NCBI GenBank assembly: GCA_021647465.1
Contig: JAKIUQ010000007.1
Coordinates: 62,001-126,000 of the forward strand
Length of the DNA stretch: 64,000 nucleotides
Direction: 5' to 3'
From: Emcibacter sp.
GTDB lineage: Bacteria > Pseudomonadota > Alphaproteobacteria > Sphingomonadales > Emcibacteraceae
This document shows, piece by piece, positions 19,031 through 27,414 of this stretch. Below the pieces are notes generated by a model. That model was not told the DNA's origin. It did no database searches and saw nothing but the letters and a program-made list of their open reading frames with translations. Each line of letters begins with the position of its first letter. Position 1 is the first letter of the stretch. Position numbers and translations under genes: made by a program.

Positions 19031-19741
19031 CTATCTTTCGTTAATGACGCACGTATACTGCAGGTTATATTCTTTGTTTATTTTAGCGAATTCGCTGATT
19101 TTTTTCTGACGACAATAATTTTTCGCCAATATCATTCTGATTTTAGTGCTGCTTTCGTCATTCCTGCCGAATAATTTTTCATTTAACTCAAGAAGCTCAA
19201 GAAGGGCGTTTTCCTGTTCTGCCAACTGTTCCGTCAGACCATAAAGCGAAAAAAGCTGTGCCAAATAGTGATGTAATTTATATTTTAGCTCATCATCTTT
19301 TTTCACGATGGCAATATTTTCCAGAACTAGGGGAATGGCTTTTTCATAGGCTTTCTGTGCGATAAGAATCTTATAATAAAGCATACGATTTATCATTGTC
19401 GTTTCATGGCTCTGCCCCAGATATTCTCTGGACAGGAAATAAGCCGTCCTCACCCGCGCGGCAACTTCCTGCAGGCGGCCTGCTTTATCGTAATAGCGGT
19501 TGAGGTTTTTAAGCAGGTTTATATATCTGGCATCAGTCTGTTGATCCAGAACAGAACTCGCTCGAAGCGCCTGTTCACCATATATAATAGCCCGCGGCCA
19601 GTTTTTCCGCCCGGCAGCCTTATCCGCATGAATAATGGCCTTCCCCAATTTCTTTTCGCTCCACGGCGTCTCATCGGCGGCAGCCGGATTGATAAAAAAG
19701 ATCAGGAGCAGAAAAAGAATATGGTGCAAACTTCTTCCCAT
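19031..19741 (-). CDS. Exported tetratricopeptide-like protein of unknown function
   Basis: 236 residues with a clear signal peptide (hydrophobic 8-19, cleavage near PAAA-DET, about residue 22). The remainder is predicted mostly helical, with TPR-like spacing (KAAGRKNWPRAIIYGEQALRA, then AYEKAIPLVLENIAIVKKD), similar to kinesin-light-chain-type repeats. I do not recognise a specific family. It is translated just upstream of the PLP aldolase, so the two are probably co-transcribed. It is divergent from the second ECF sigma gene, 170 bases away. Confidence 0.6.
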   Translation of the reverse strand: MGRSLHHILFLLLIFFINPAAADETPWSEKKLGKAIIHADKAAGRKNWPRAIIYGEQALRASSVLDQQTDARYINLLKNLNRYYDKAGRLQEVAARVRTAYFLSREYLGQSHETTMINRMLYYKILIAQKAYEKAIPLVLENIAIVKKDDELKYKLHHYLAQLFSLYGLTEQLAEQENALLELLELNEKLFGRNDESSTKIRMILAKNYCRQKKISEFAKINKEYNLQYTCVINER

Positions 19742-19911
19742 AAGGCATTTTTCCTGTTTATTCTTTCTGAAGAATAAAGCCTACTGTATTTTAGGGGCCA
19801 GTCAAGTCGGGCAAAAAAGATACGGGCTCTCGCTAATTTATTTTTATTTTAGGGGGTTTTGAGAAAATACATGTCTACGATATGTATATTTATGTAATTT
19901 TGGTGAATTAA

Positions 19912-20517
19912 ATGTCCAAATCAGAAGGCAAAAATTTTGTGGCAGATCTTTTCCGGCGGTATGAATTGAATATCCGGAAATTTCTGATGCGTAAAAGCTA
20001 TCAAAAAGAGGATGTTGAGGATATCGTTCAGGAAACATTCCTGAAGGCTCACAAGGTTGCCGACTGGGGAAATGTCAAAAACCCTGAAGCCTATCTTGTG
20101 AGTATCGCAAAAAATACCTACCGGGATCACATTCGCAAGGAAACCCGAAATGCCGCTGACAATATGGTGGATGCGTCATTGTTTGAAATAAAAGATGACG
20201 CCCCGACACCGGAACAATTTGCCGAAGGGCGCCAAAGTATCGAGAAGCTTGAAACAGTCATCAACAGCCTGACCCCACGGGTAAAACAGGCCATCATCCT
20301 GATCAAAATCCTTGATGTCTCTTATGCCGAAGCATCAGAAATTATGAATGTTTCTGTCAGTACCATTGAAAATCATGTGGCAAAGGGCATGTCTGTCTGT
20401 CGCGGAAAAATACAAATACAGGCCATATATTCCGGTCAGGCTTCGCAGAATAACAAGGTAATTTCCTTTTCTGATCATAAAAAATCCGGTAACAGAAAAA
20501 GCAGGAGCAAGGGATGA
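19912..20517 (+). CDS. ECF RNA polymerase sigma factor (FecI-like)
   Basis: 201 residues. Region 2 shows YQKEDVEDIVQETFLKAH (about 36-53) and region 4 shows SYAEASEIMNVSVSTIENHVAK (about 138-160). The C-terminus has an unusual basic 30-residue extension beyond region 4 (SFSDHKKSGNRKSRSKG). It overlaps the FecR gene by four bases (ATGA), giving the classic sigma-FecR-receptor order. Expected to be released by FecR when the receptor at 21752 is loaded and to transcribe the downstream receptor and hydrolase genes. Confidence 0.92.
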   Translation: MSKSEGKNFVADLFRRYELNIRKFLMRKSYQKEDVEDIVQETFLKAHKVADWGNVKNPEAYLVSIAKNTYRDHIRKETRNAADNMVDASLFEIKDDAPTPEQFAEGRQSIEKLETVINSLTPRVKQAIILIKILDVSYAEASEIMNVSVSTIENHVAKGMSVCRGKIQIQAIYSGQASQNNKVISFSDHKKSGNRKSRSKG

Positions 20518-21587
20518 ATATGAATTTGAAAACCGATGATCTTCACGATAAGGCCGCCTTTTGGTTCACCCGATTTGAAAGCGGCCGAATCACGAATGAA
20601 CAACGCAAGGCCTTTGAAACATGGGTCAATGAGAATCCTGCTCATTTGGCGGCCTTTGAAGAAATTGAGACATTGTCCGCAAACATGAAGGCCATATCAA
20701 AAAATTATCGGCACCATAATCCTGATAAAGCAACCGAATTTGGGGCCGCTGTTATAGAAACTGCCGCCCTTGTCCGGGCACACAGCGTTCGCAAGGAAGG
20801 CTACACGCTCCGCAGGAAACTGGCCGCCGTTGCAGCCACTATTCTCATCTTGATGAGCGGGGTCTGGTTCTGGCAGTCGCCGGCTTCCAAATACGGCGTG
20901 ACATCCTATCAAACAGCCATCGGTGAACAAAAAATGGTAATGCTGTCAGATGGTTCCGTCATGACCCTGAACACAAATTCGGAAATTTCAGTTGCCATAA
21001 CAGACAATATACGCCGTCTTCACCTGATGCGGGGCGAGGTGTTTTTCAAAGTCGCCAAAGACAAAAACCGGCCCTTTGAAGTTGCGGTACAGAATGCCTT
21101 TGTCAAGGCGGTGGGAACAGCCTTTAATATCCGCCAGCGCAATACTCAGGTCAGTGTTCTGGTGGCCGAAGGCAAGGTGGAAGTCAAATCAAGTTTTACG
21201 CCACTTGCCATAACGCAGGGCAAGGAAACCCTGCCGGAAAAAAAAGAACTTCTGATGGTCGGAGATCAAATTACTTTTGGCCGGGAGAAGCTGCAACGCG
21301 TCCAGCTTGAAAGCGAGGTAATCAACCGCACTCTCCTGTGGCGAGAGGGAAGAATTATTCTGGATGATAAATCTCTGGCAGAAATTATCCGTGAAATACA
21401 GCCCTATATTGTTGAAAAGATTATCATTGCCGATGATCGTGTTGCGCGGCTTGTGGCCGGGGGTGTTTTCAGGGTGGGCGAAGTAAATTCTTTCTTTGAT
21501 GCACTGGAAGTGGCCCTTCCCGTGAAGATTGTCCGGGAGAAGGATGTTATTATCCTGGCCCGGCGTCAGAAAAAAAACCTTATATGA
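20514..21587 (+). CDS. FecR-family anti-sigma factor
   Basis: 357 residues: N-terminal anti-sigma domain (KAAFWFTRFESGRITNEQR, about 11-30), one membrane helix (about 100-118, LAAVAATILILMSGVWFW), the periplasmic FecR domain starting at TAIGEQKMVMLSDGSVMTLNT (about 140), and a C-terminal STN-like domain (about 280-350). It is translationally coupled to the sigma gene and precedes an STN-bearing TonB receptor by 164 bases. It should hold the sigma factor inactive at the membrane and respond to receptor occupancy. Confidence 0.92.
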   Translation: MNMNLKTDDLHDKAAFWFTRFESGRITNEQRKAFETWVNENPAHLAAFEEIETLSANMKAISKNYRHHNPDKATEFGAAVIETAALVRAHSVRKEGYTLRRKLAAVAATILILMSGVWFWQSPASKYGVTSYQTAIGEQKMVMLSDGSVMTLNTNSEISVAITDNIRRLHLMRGEVFFKVAKDKNRPFEVAVQNAFVKAVGTAFNIRQRNTQVSVLVAEGKVEVKSSFTPLAITQGKETLPEKKELLMVGDQITFGREKLQRVQLESEVINRTLLWREGRIILDDKSLAEIIREIQPYIVEKIIIADDRVARLVAGGVFRVGEVNSFFDALEVALPVKIVREKDVIILARRQKKNLI

Positions 21588-21751
21588 ATGATATTCAAAA
21601 CAAGATTTACCCTGATGGATAATTTTACTTAGGGGTTTATTATTTTCCTGTCGTCTTCCCTGTTGAGCGCCCGAAAAAATTTAATGAGGTTTAACATTCG
21701 CAAAAGAATGGTCATGGCAAGAGGTGCTCCTACATTCAACGGGAGAGAAAT
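21588..21751 (+). promoter_or_regulatory. Probable sigma-factor-dependent leader of the second TonB receptor
   Basis: Non-coding leader with the hexamer CGTCTT at 21652-21657; the same hexamer occurs at 537-542 before the first receptor. A CGTC core is typical of ECF -10 elements. The matching -35 element is not clear. A strong ribosome binding site (GGGAGAG) precedes the ATG at 21752. Confidence 0.3.
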
Positions 21752-24700
21752 ATGAGAAAACTGAAAAATACCGTATCTGTTATCGCCGTCACGGCCCTAA
21801 TGCTTGCCTCAACATCAATGTCGGGTCACAGCTTCTCAGGCGCGGGATCCTATCATGACTTTGATATAAAACCACAATCTCTTACCAGTGCAATAAGGGC
21901 ATTTTCCAATCAGACAGGGATACAGATATTATATTCTTACGAGCTTTTTGAGAAAATAAATACTAAGGGTCTGCACGGCACCTATGGTCCGCAAGAAGGC
22001 CTTTCCCAACTTCTGAAGGGGATGGGACTTTCCATAAAGCGTACCGATAACAACACTTATGCTGTTGTGAGCGACGCACATCCGATGATGCAGAATATCA
22101 GCCTGTCGGTGACAGCAGAGGAAATGGCCTATTATGAAAGCAACTTGCAGGTTGCCGGCGAAGATGAAGCAACGGACAATACATCGGTACTGGACGAAGT
22201 AATAGTTACGGGCAGCCGCATCGCCGGCGCATCGGATTCCGGAGCCATGGCCGTTACCACACTTTCCAGAGATGACCTTGATTCTTACGGTGAAAATGGT
22301 ACCGGCGATATTCTGGCCAATCTGCCGCAGGCGGGATCTTTTGAAATTAACGATTCAGCAGACGGGCCAAATGATGCGCGCGGTGATGTTGCCACCGTTA
22401 ATCTGCGCGGTCTTGGTACCGGAAACACGCTGATCCTTCTGAACGGCCGCCGGATTACGGCGCATGGCATTAATCAGGACGTGGGGTCTGTTCCGCGCCA
22501 GATTACCAATGTGAATGCCTTCCCCTCTGGCGCCATTGACAGAATTGAGGTGCTCCGGGACGGGGCCTCTGCGCTTTACGGGGCGGATGCAACGGCCGGT
22601 GTGGTCAATACCATATTATCGACGGATTATGATAAAACGCGGATCAGCCTTCGGCGCGATATGCTGGAGGGAACCAATTCCGATGAATTCTCCGTTGATT
22701 TCGCCACCGGTTTTAAATTTAATGAAGACAAGACGAGAGTGATCGTCACCGGTTCCTTTTATACCCGTAACGGCCTCTATGCATCAGAGCTGGATGGTCA
22801 GTTCAATAATGTTGACAAGCGGGCTTTTCTGGGTGATTCGCCTTGGGCGCAATCATCGGATTTCAGGAATACATCCAGCAGCTCGCCCTTTGGCCGTTTT
22901 GAGGTTATCAGTGCATTTGACAGGGTAAGCGGCATTTTCGAAGATGAAAATATTGATGTTGATTCTGCCGCCGCCGCCGCATTGGGCCTGTCCGACAGGG
23001 ATTTGACCAGCGGCGGCGTTTTCCATATTCAGCCCTGCGATTTCAACAGCAGGTCACGGGTGGCCATTGGCAGCACAATTGATGGCTGCATGGCCATTGG
23101 CGAAGGATCAACCCCGTCGGAGCTAAGGTATGATTTTAACGGCCTGCAGCCCGTGAATAGTTTTGGGGAAGGTCAGGTGATTTCTGTTGATGACCGCACC
23201 GCTCTGGGCCGGCAGCTTATATCGGATACGGATCGTTATAATTTCTATACATTGGCCGAACATGAATTCGATAACGGCATGGAAGGCTTTGGTGAATTCC
23301 TGTTTTATCAGGCTGAAACAATGGCCCAGCGCGCGGCCAGCCCGATGACCACATCGGATGGCATCATCATTCCAAAAACCAACTATTATAACCCGTTCGG
23401 CGCCATTGGAACCGATAACCGTCTGGACATTCTGGAAATCGGTGATGTGCCTGATGAAGGCTATGATATTCTTATCCGCAACTGGCGGCCTCAAGCGGGC
23501 GGCCCCCGGATCATTCGGACAAAATCGACAACTTTCCGGGCCGTTGCCGGACTTCGCGGGGACTATGAAGGCTGGGACTGGGAAACGGCGCTGGGATACA
23601 GCGCAAACAAGACGACAGACCGTGAAAACCGCCTGTCAAAAACCCTTCTGACAGAGGCCCTCGCGCGTTCAACGCCGGACGCGCTTAACCCATTCGGTTC
23701 AAACGCCAACAGTTTTGAGCAGCTACAGGCCATTAATGTGGATGTGGAGAATACGGGATATACATCCCTGCTGACGGCTGATGTTCGTTTCAGCAGGTCA
23801 GATGTTTTCTCAAACTGGGCCGGAGATATTGGTATTGCTGTCGGTATTGATTACCGCAATGAAGGTTATGAAGAAGACCGTGACCCGCATCTTGACGGCA
23901 CAATCCAGTTTGACGGCATCAGAAACGGTGTTTCGGACATCGTCAGCGTCAGCCCAACCCTGGATTCCAAAGCCAACAGGAATGTCATTGCCGGATTCGC
24001 GGAAACGCTGGTGCCCATTATTGCGCCGGGGGATGGTTTCATCAGCAATGAGCTTAACCTTCAACTGGCCATTCGGGGGGAATATTTTGATGACCTCAAG
24101 GATATGGCGGTAACACCAAAATTTGCCATTTCATATTTTCCGGTGCAGGGGCTTAATTTCCGGGCCGCCTATTCCAAAGGCTTCCGCGCCCCTAATCTTG
24201 TGCAGCTAAACCGGGGGGATGTCAGCCGTGTTGCCAATGGTGATGTTGACTTTATCCGGGAAAATGCCATTGGTGAGCCAGAAGATACCGGTGATGCAAA
24301 TCTGCGTTCCGTGCGCGTTTCCAACCCTGCCCTTAAATCCGAAGATACCGAAACCGTGGTTTTGGGTTTTTCACTGGATGTGAAAGAATGGGTTGATGTT
24401 TCCTGGCTGGACTTTTTTGATGTAAGTTTTGATTACTGGAGCTTTGAACAGGTCGGGATCATTGATAATTTTGGCGTGCAGGAGGCTCTGGCTCTGGATT
24501 ATGTCCGGCGGCTTGACGGCAGCTCAAACCAGAATGTTATTCGGGCCGGCGTAACCGCAGAGGATCAGGCCTTGTTTGATGCCTATAATGCAGCCAATCC
24601 GGGGGCAATAGTTCCGGTTGCGGGGCAGGTATTATTTGTCAATGACCCCTATATCAATCTGGATCGTCAAAAGGCCTCGGGCTTTGATATCGGTATTCAG

Positions 24701-25222
24701 GCCGGTTTTCAGGCGGATGATATTGGCCGGTTTAAAGTTCGCTTTGAACTCTCCAAACTTCAAAAACTTGACATTTTCCGCAATGAAGAGCTTGTGGCAC
24801 TTGTCAGTGACCCACGGTTTCAGGGGGAATTTAATGCGCTGGATGTAGACCGTGTCAGAATTAACGGCAACCCCGAATGGCGCGGCACGGCATCGTTAAG
24901 CTGGCGTAACGGCGCGTGGGGCGCGGGGGCGTCACTGCGGTTTGTTTCCGGTTTCTTTGATACCAGCGCGGATAATATTGATGTTGACGGCGATGGGGAA
25001 GATGATTTCTTTGAAGTCGCCGGCCAGACAAAAGTCAATGCCTATATTGATTACAGGCTTCAGCTCGGTAATTTTACCGACAGCACAACCCGCCTGCGGT
25101 TCGGTGTGAATAATCTGACGGACTCCACGCCGCCTCTGGCGGATGAATCCAGAGGCTATTATTCTTCCGTACATTCCATTCGCGGCCGGGAATATTACCT
25201 GCAGTTACGGTTTGATTTCTGA
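21752..25222 (+). CDS. TonB-dependent outer-membrane receptor with STN domain
   Basis: 1156 residues. Signal peptide about 1-30, STN domain about 36-92 (QSLTSAIRAFSNQTGIQILY), a TonB-box-like segment LDEVIVTGSRI (about 147-157), plug domain with NLRGLGTGNTLILLNGRR (about 215-232) and DRIEVLRDGASALYGADAT, then a long barrel with the terminal FDF. This plug type is common in receptors of marine and sphingomonad-like alphaproteobacteria. Upstream sigma/FecR genes mark it as a signalling receptor, and the downstream lipoprotein hydrolase, isoaspartyl peptidase and M20 peptidase suggest it imports a peptide or modified amino-acid polymer. The ligand is not readable from sequence. Confidence 0.94.
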   Translation: MRKLKNTVSVIAVTALMLASTSMSGHSFSGAGSYHDFDIKPQSLTSAIRAFSNQTGIQILYSYELFEKINTKGLHGTYGPQEGLSQLLKGMGLSIKRTDNNTYAVVSDAHPMMQNISLSVTAEEMAYYESNLQVAGEDEATDNTSVLDEVIVTGSRIAGASDSGAMAVTTLSRDDLDSYGENGTGDILANLPQAGSFEINDSADGPNDARGDVATVNLRGLGTGNTLILLNGRRITAHGINQDVGSVPRQITNVNAFPSGAIDRIEVLRDGASALYGADATAGVVNTILSTDYDKTRISLRRDMLEGTNSDEFSVDFATGFKFNEDKTRVIVTGSFYTRNGLYASELDGQFNNVDKRAFLGDSPWAQSSDFRNTSSSSPFGRFEVISAFDRVSGIFEDENIDVDSAAAAALGLSDRDLTSGGVFHIQPCDFNSRSRVAIGSTIDGCMAIGEGSTPSELRYDFNGLQPVNSFGEGQVISVDDRTALGRQLISDTDRYNFYTLAEHEFDNGMEGFGEFLFYQAETMAQRAASPMTTSDGIIIPKTNYYNPFGAIGTDNRLDILEIGDVPDEGYDILIRNWRPQAGGPRIIRTKSTTFRAVAGLRGDYEGWDWETALGYSANKTTDRENRLSKTLLTEALARSTPDALNPFGSNANSFEQLQAINVDVENTGYTSLLTADVRFSRSDVFSNWAGDIGIAVGIDYRNEGYEEDRDPHLDGTIQFDGIRNGVSDIVSVSPTLDSKANRNVIAGFAETLVPIIAPGDGFISNELNLQLAIRGEYFDDLKDMAVTPKFAISYFPVQGLNFRAAYSKGFRAPNLVQLNRGDVSRVANGDVDFIRENAIGEPEDTGDANLRSVRVSNPALKSEDTETVVLGFSLDVKEWVDVSWLDFFDVSFDYWSFEQVGIIDNFGVQEALALDYVRRLDGSSNQNVIRAGVTAEDQALFDAYNAANPGAIVPVAGQVLFVNDPYINLDRQKASGFDIGIQAGFQADDIGRFKVRFELSKLQKLDIFRNEELVALVSDPRFQGEFNALDVDRVRINGNPEWRGTASLSWRNGAWGAGASLRFVSGFFDTSADNIDVDGDGEDDFFEVAGQTKVNAYIDYRLQLGNFTDSTTRLRFGVNNLTDSTPPLADESRGYYSSVHSIRGREYYLQLRFDF

Positions 25223-25248
25223 TAGACAGCCATCTTTCTATTTCTATT

Positions 25249-25283
25249 GTCACCGACTTTTGTCCCCTGTAAAGGCCGGTGAC
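25249..25283 (+). terminator. Stem-loop after the TonB receptor, possible attenuator
   Basis: GTCACCG (25249-25255) pairs with CGGTGAC (25277-25283), with an additional CTTT/AAAG pairing inside. It is followed by ATTTTAA rather than a long T-run. Placed between receptor and hydrolase genes, it could terminate partially and lower downstream expression relative to the receptor. Confidence 0.45.
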
Positions 25284-25328
25284 ATTTTAAAAAAACTTTA
25301 AATAATTGCCCTTGAATTGGAGATTTTT

Positions 25329-26267
25329 ATGAACTTCATTTATATCCGCTCGGCCTTCTGGGTCTTATATCTGATATTTCTCCTGACAGTTGTCCTGTTG
25401 GTGAGTGGCTGTGCCACGGGTCAAAACACTGATATATCCTCTGAACTGACAAATGATGAAAAAATTGATTTAACAACGGGCAAGGGCCAATTTCTCTTTA
25501 CGCAATGGCCCGGCCCGGCCATCCCCGTCTGGACCTATATCCCGGCCAGAAAAAACATTCGGGATTTGCCCATAGTCATTGTGATGCACGGTACCGGGCG
25601 GGATGCGGATCGTTACCGTGATGAATGGGCCGCGCAAGCCGAAGAAAACGGTTTGATCATCATTGCGCCGGAATTCTCAAAAAAGCAATTCCCCAAAGCG
25701 GAAAACTATAATCTGGGCGGTATTTTCAAAGGCAGGGACAGGATTTATCAGGCAGAGGATAGCTGGGGTTTTTCAGCCATCGAGCCTCTGTTCAGCAGAG
25801 TGGTTGACCTTCTGGGCAGCCAGCAAAAAGAATATACCCTATATGGTCATTCTGCCGGATCACAGTTTGTTCACCGGTTTTTATTTTATAAACCAGATGC
25901 CAGAGTAAGGCGCTATATTGCGGCGAATGCCGGCTGGTACACCATGCCGGATTTTACCGAGAGTTTTCCTTACGGTCTGAAAGGCGCAAAGGTCAGCGCA
26001 GAAAATTTAAAAGCCGCCTTGCAAAAGGACGTGGTTATCTTGCTGGGGGATCAGGATATTGATCAATCCGGCTCCAGCCTTCGCCGGACAGTTGAAGCCA
26101 TGAGGCAGGGCGTTCATCGTTTTGAGCGCGGTCATGGCTTTTTTAATCAAGCGCAGAAAAAAGCCAGGGAATTCAACGTGCCTTTTCGCTGGCGGCTTGG
26201 TATTGTCCGGGGGGCCGGGCACAGCAATGCCCAGATGGCGGCTGTTGCCGCCAAGCTGGTTTATTAA
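25329..26267 (+). CDS. Alpha/beta-hydrolase lipoprotein (PHB-depolymerase/esterase-like)
   Basis: 312 residues from the ATG at 25329, which has a GGAG site five bases ahead; an in-frame TTG at 25317 is less likely. The N-terminus is a lipoprotein signal with lipobox LVSGC. The core is an alpha/beta-hydrolase: oxyanion motif VIVMHGTGRDADRYR (about 80-94), nucleophile elbow GHSAGSQ (about 174-180), acid D in LGDQDID and a C-terminal His in GAGHSNAQM (about 298-306). It probably cleaves an ester or amide in the periplasm or outer membrane. It follows the TonB receptor and precedes an isoaspartyl peptidase, so substrate processing after uptake is likely; the exact bond is unknown. Confidence 0.85.
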   Translation: MNFIYIRSAFWVLYLIFLLTVVLLVSGCATGQNTDISSELTNDEKIDLTTGKGQFLFTQWPGPAIPVWTYIPARKNIRDLPIVIVMHGTGRDADRYRDEWAAQAEENGLIIIAPEFSKKQFPKAENYNLGGIFKGRDRIYQAEDSWGFSAIEPLFSRVVDLLGSQQKEYTLYGHSAGSQFVHRFLFYKPDARVRRYIAANAGWYTMPDFTESFPYGLKGAKVSAENLKAALQKDVVILLGDQDIDQSGSSLRRTVEAMRQGVHRFERGHGFFNQAQKKAREFNVPFRWRLGIVRGAGHSNAQMAAVAAKLVY

Positions 26268-26304
26268 ATCCAAACCGGTTTGTTAAATATAGGGAAAACA
26301 GATT

Positions 26305-27396
26305 ATGGAATATAAAATAACCCTCAAAATACTATCACTGGCATTTTTATCACTGGTAATATTATCCGCAAATAGCCGCCTGCCCCTATGGGCAGAAGAA
26401 AAACCGATGGTTCAGAGATCCGTCCAAATTCCGGACATTGGCTCCCGGCCCGATTGGGTGATCGCCATTCATGGCGGGGCTGGGGTCAAGGCATATGATC
26501 AGATGACCCCAGAATTGGCGGGGCAATATCGCGCGGTTCTCGGCACGGCGCTCAAGGCCGGGGCGCATATTCTGAAAGCTGGCGGCGATGGCCCAAAGGC
26601 GATTGAGGCCGCTATTATAATCATGGAAGATTCGAGCCTGTTTAACGCCGGACGCGGCGCGGCGCTGGATTCCCACGGCAATGCCCGCCATGATGCATCC
26701 ATAATGAACGGGGCCAATATGGATGCGGGGGCGATTGCGGGTTCCTCCCGTATCCGTAATCCCATAGCAGCGGCACGGGCCATTATGGAAAAAACCGAAA
26801 ATGTTCTTATTGCCGGGTCCGGTGCTGACTGGTTCGCGGCGGAACAAGGCCTTTCCCTTGCTGATCCGCTGTATTTCCAGACCGAAAGACGGCGGAATAT
26901 GCTGCTGAAAAAACGCGAGAATGAACCCGGAAACTTTGCGGAACATGGGGGCGATCAGGCGGCATTATTCGGCACTGTCGGCGCGGTGGTCCTGGACCGG
27001 AATGGAAATATCTCTGCGGGTACATCAACGGGGGGACGAACGAACAAGCGTTATGGCCGGATTGGTGATTCACCGATTATCGGGGCCGGAACCTATGCGT
27101 CCAATGGCTCCTGCGCCGTATCGGCGACGGGTCACGGCGAATATTTCATGCGGTATACCGTGGCCAGAGATATCTGCGCCCGCATGGAGTTTGCCGGCGA
27201 AACACTGGAACAGGCCGCGGGGCAAGTGGTGATCAAATCCCTTAAAGCAAAAGGCGGCGACGGTGCGGTGATCGCCATAGATCCTGAGGGAAAAGTGGTT
27301 TTTTCCATGAATGTATCTGGTATGTACCGGGGTGTCATGACATCAGGAACCCCGGCCCGTACCGCAATATATGCCGATGAAATGGTCCGTGAATAA
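26305..27396 (+). CDS. Exported isoaspartyl peptidase / plant-type L-asparaginase
   Basis: 363 residues of the Ntn-hydrolase asparaginase-2 family. A hydrophobic signal (about 10-29) suggests export. The family's N-terminal IHGGAG motif lies near residue 53 and the autoprocessing/nucleophile threonine is T224 in FGTVGAVVLD; the GTSTGGRTNKR segment follows. The precursor should self-cleave before T224 into two subunits. Such enzymes hydrolyse beta-aspartyl dipeptides and asparagine. Sitting between an esterase lipoprotein and an M20 peptidase behind a TonB receptor, it points to catabolism of isoaspartyl-containing peptides (including cyanophycin-type dipeptides as one possibility, untested). 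Confidence 0.92.
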   Translation: MEYKITLKILSLAFLSLVILSANSRLPLWAEEKPMVQRSVQIPDIGSRPDWVIAIHGGAGVKAYDQMTPELAGQYRAVLGTALKAGAHILKAGGDGPKAIEAAIIIMEDSSLFNAGRGAALDSHGNARHDASIMNGANMDAGAIAGSSRIRNPIAAARAIMEKTENVLIAGSGADWFAAEQGLSLADPLYFQTERRRNMLLKKRENEPGNFAEHGGDQAALFGTVGAVVLDRNGNISAGTSTGGRTNKRYGRIGDSPIIGAGTYASNGSCAVSATGHGEYFMRYTVARDICARMEFAGETLEQAAGQVVIKSLKAKGGDGAVIAIDPEGKVVFSMNVSGMYRGVMTSGTPARTAIYADEMVRE

Positions 27397-27414
27397 TCAG
27401 GAAAGCCAATAATT

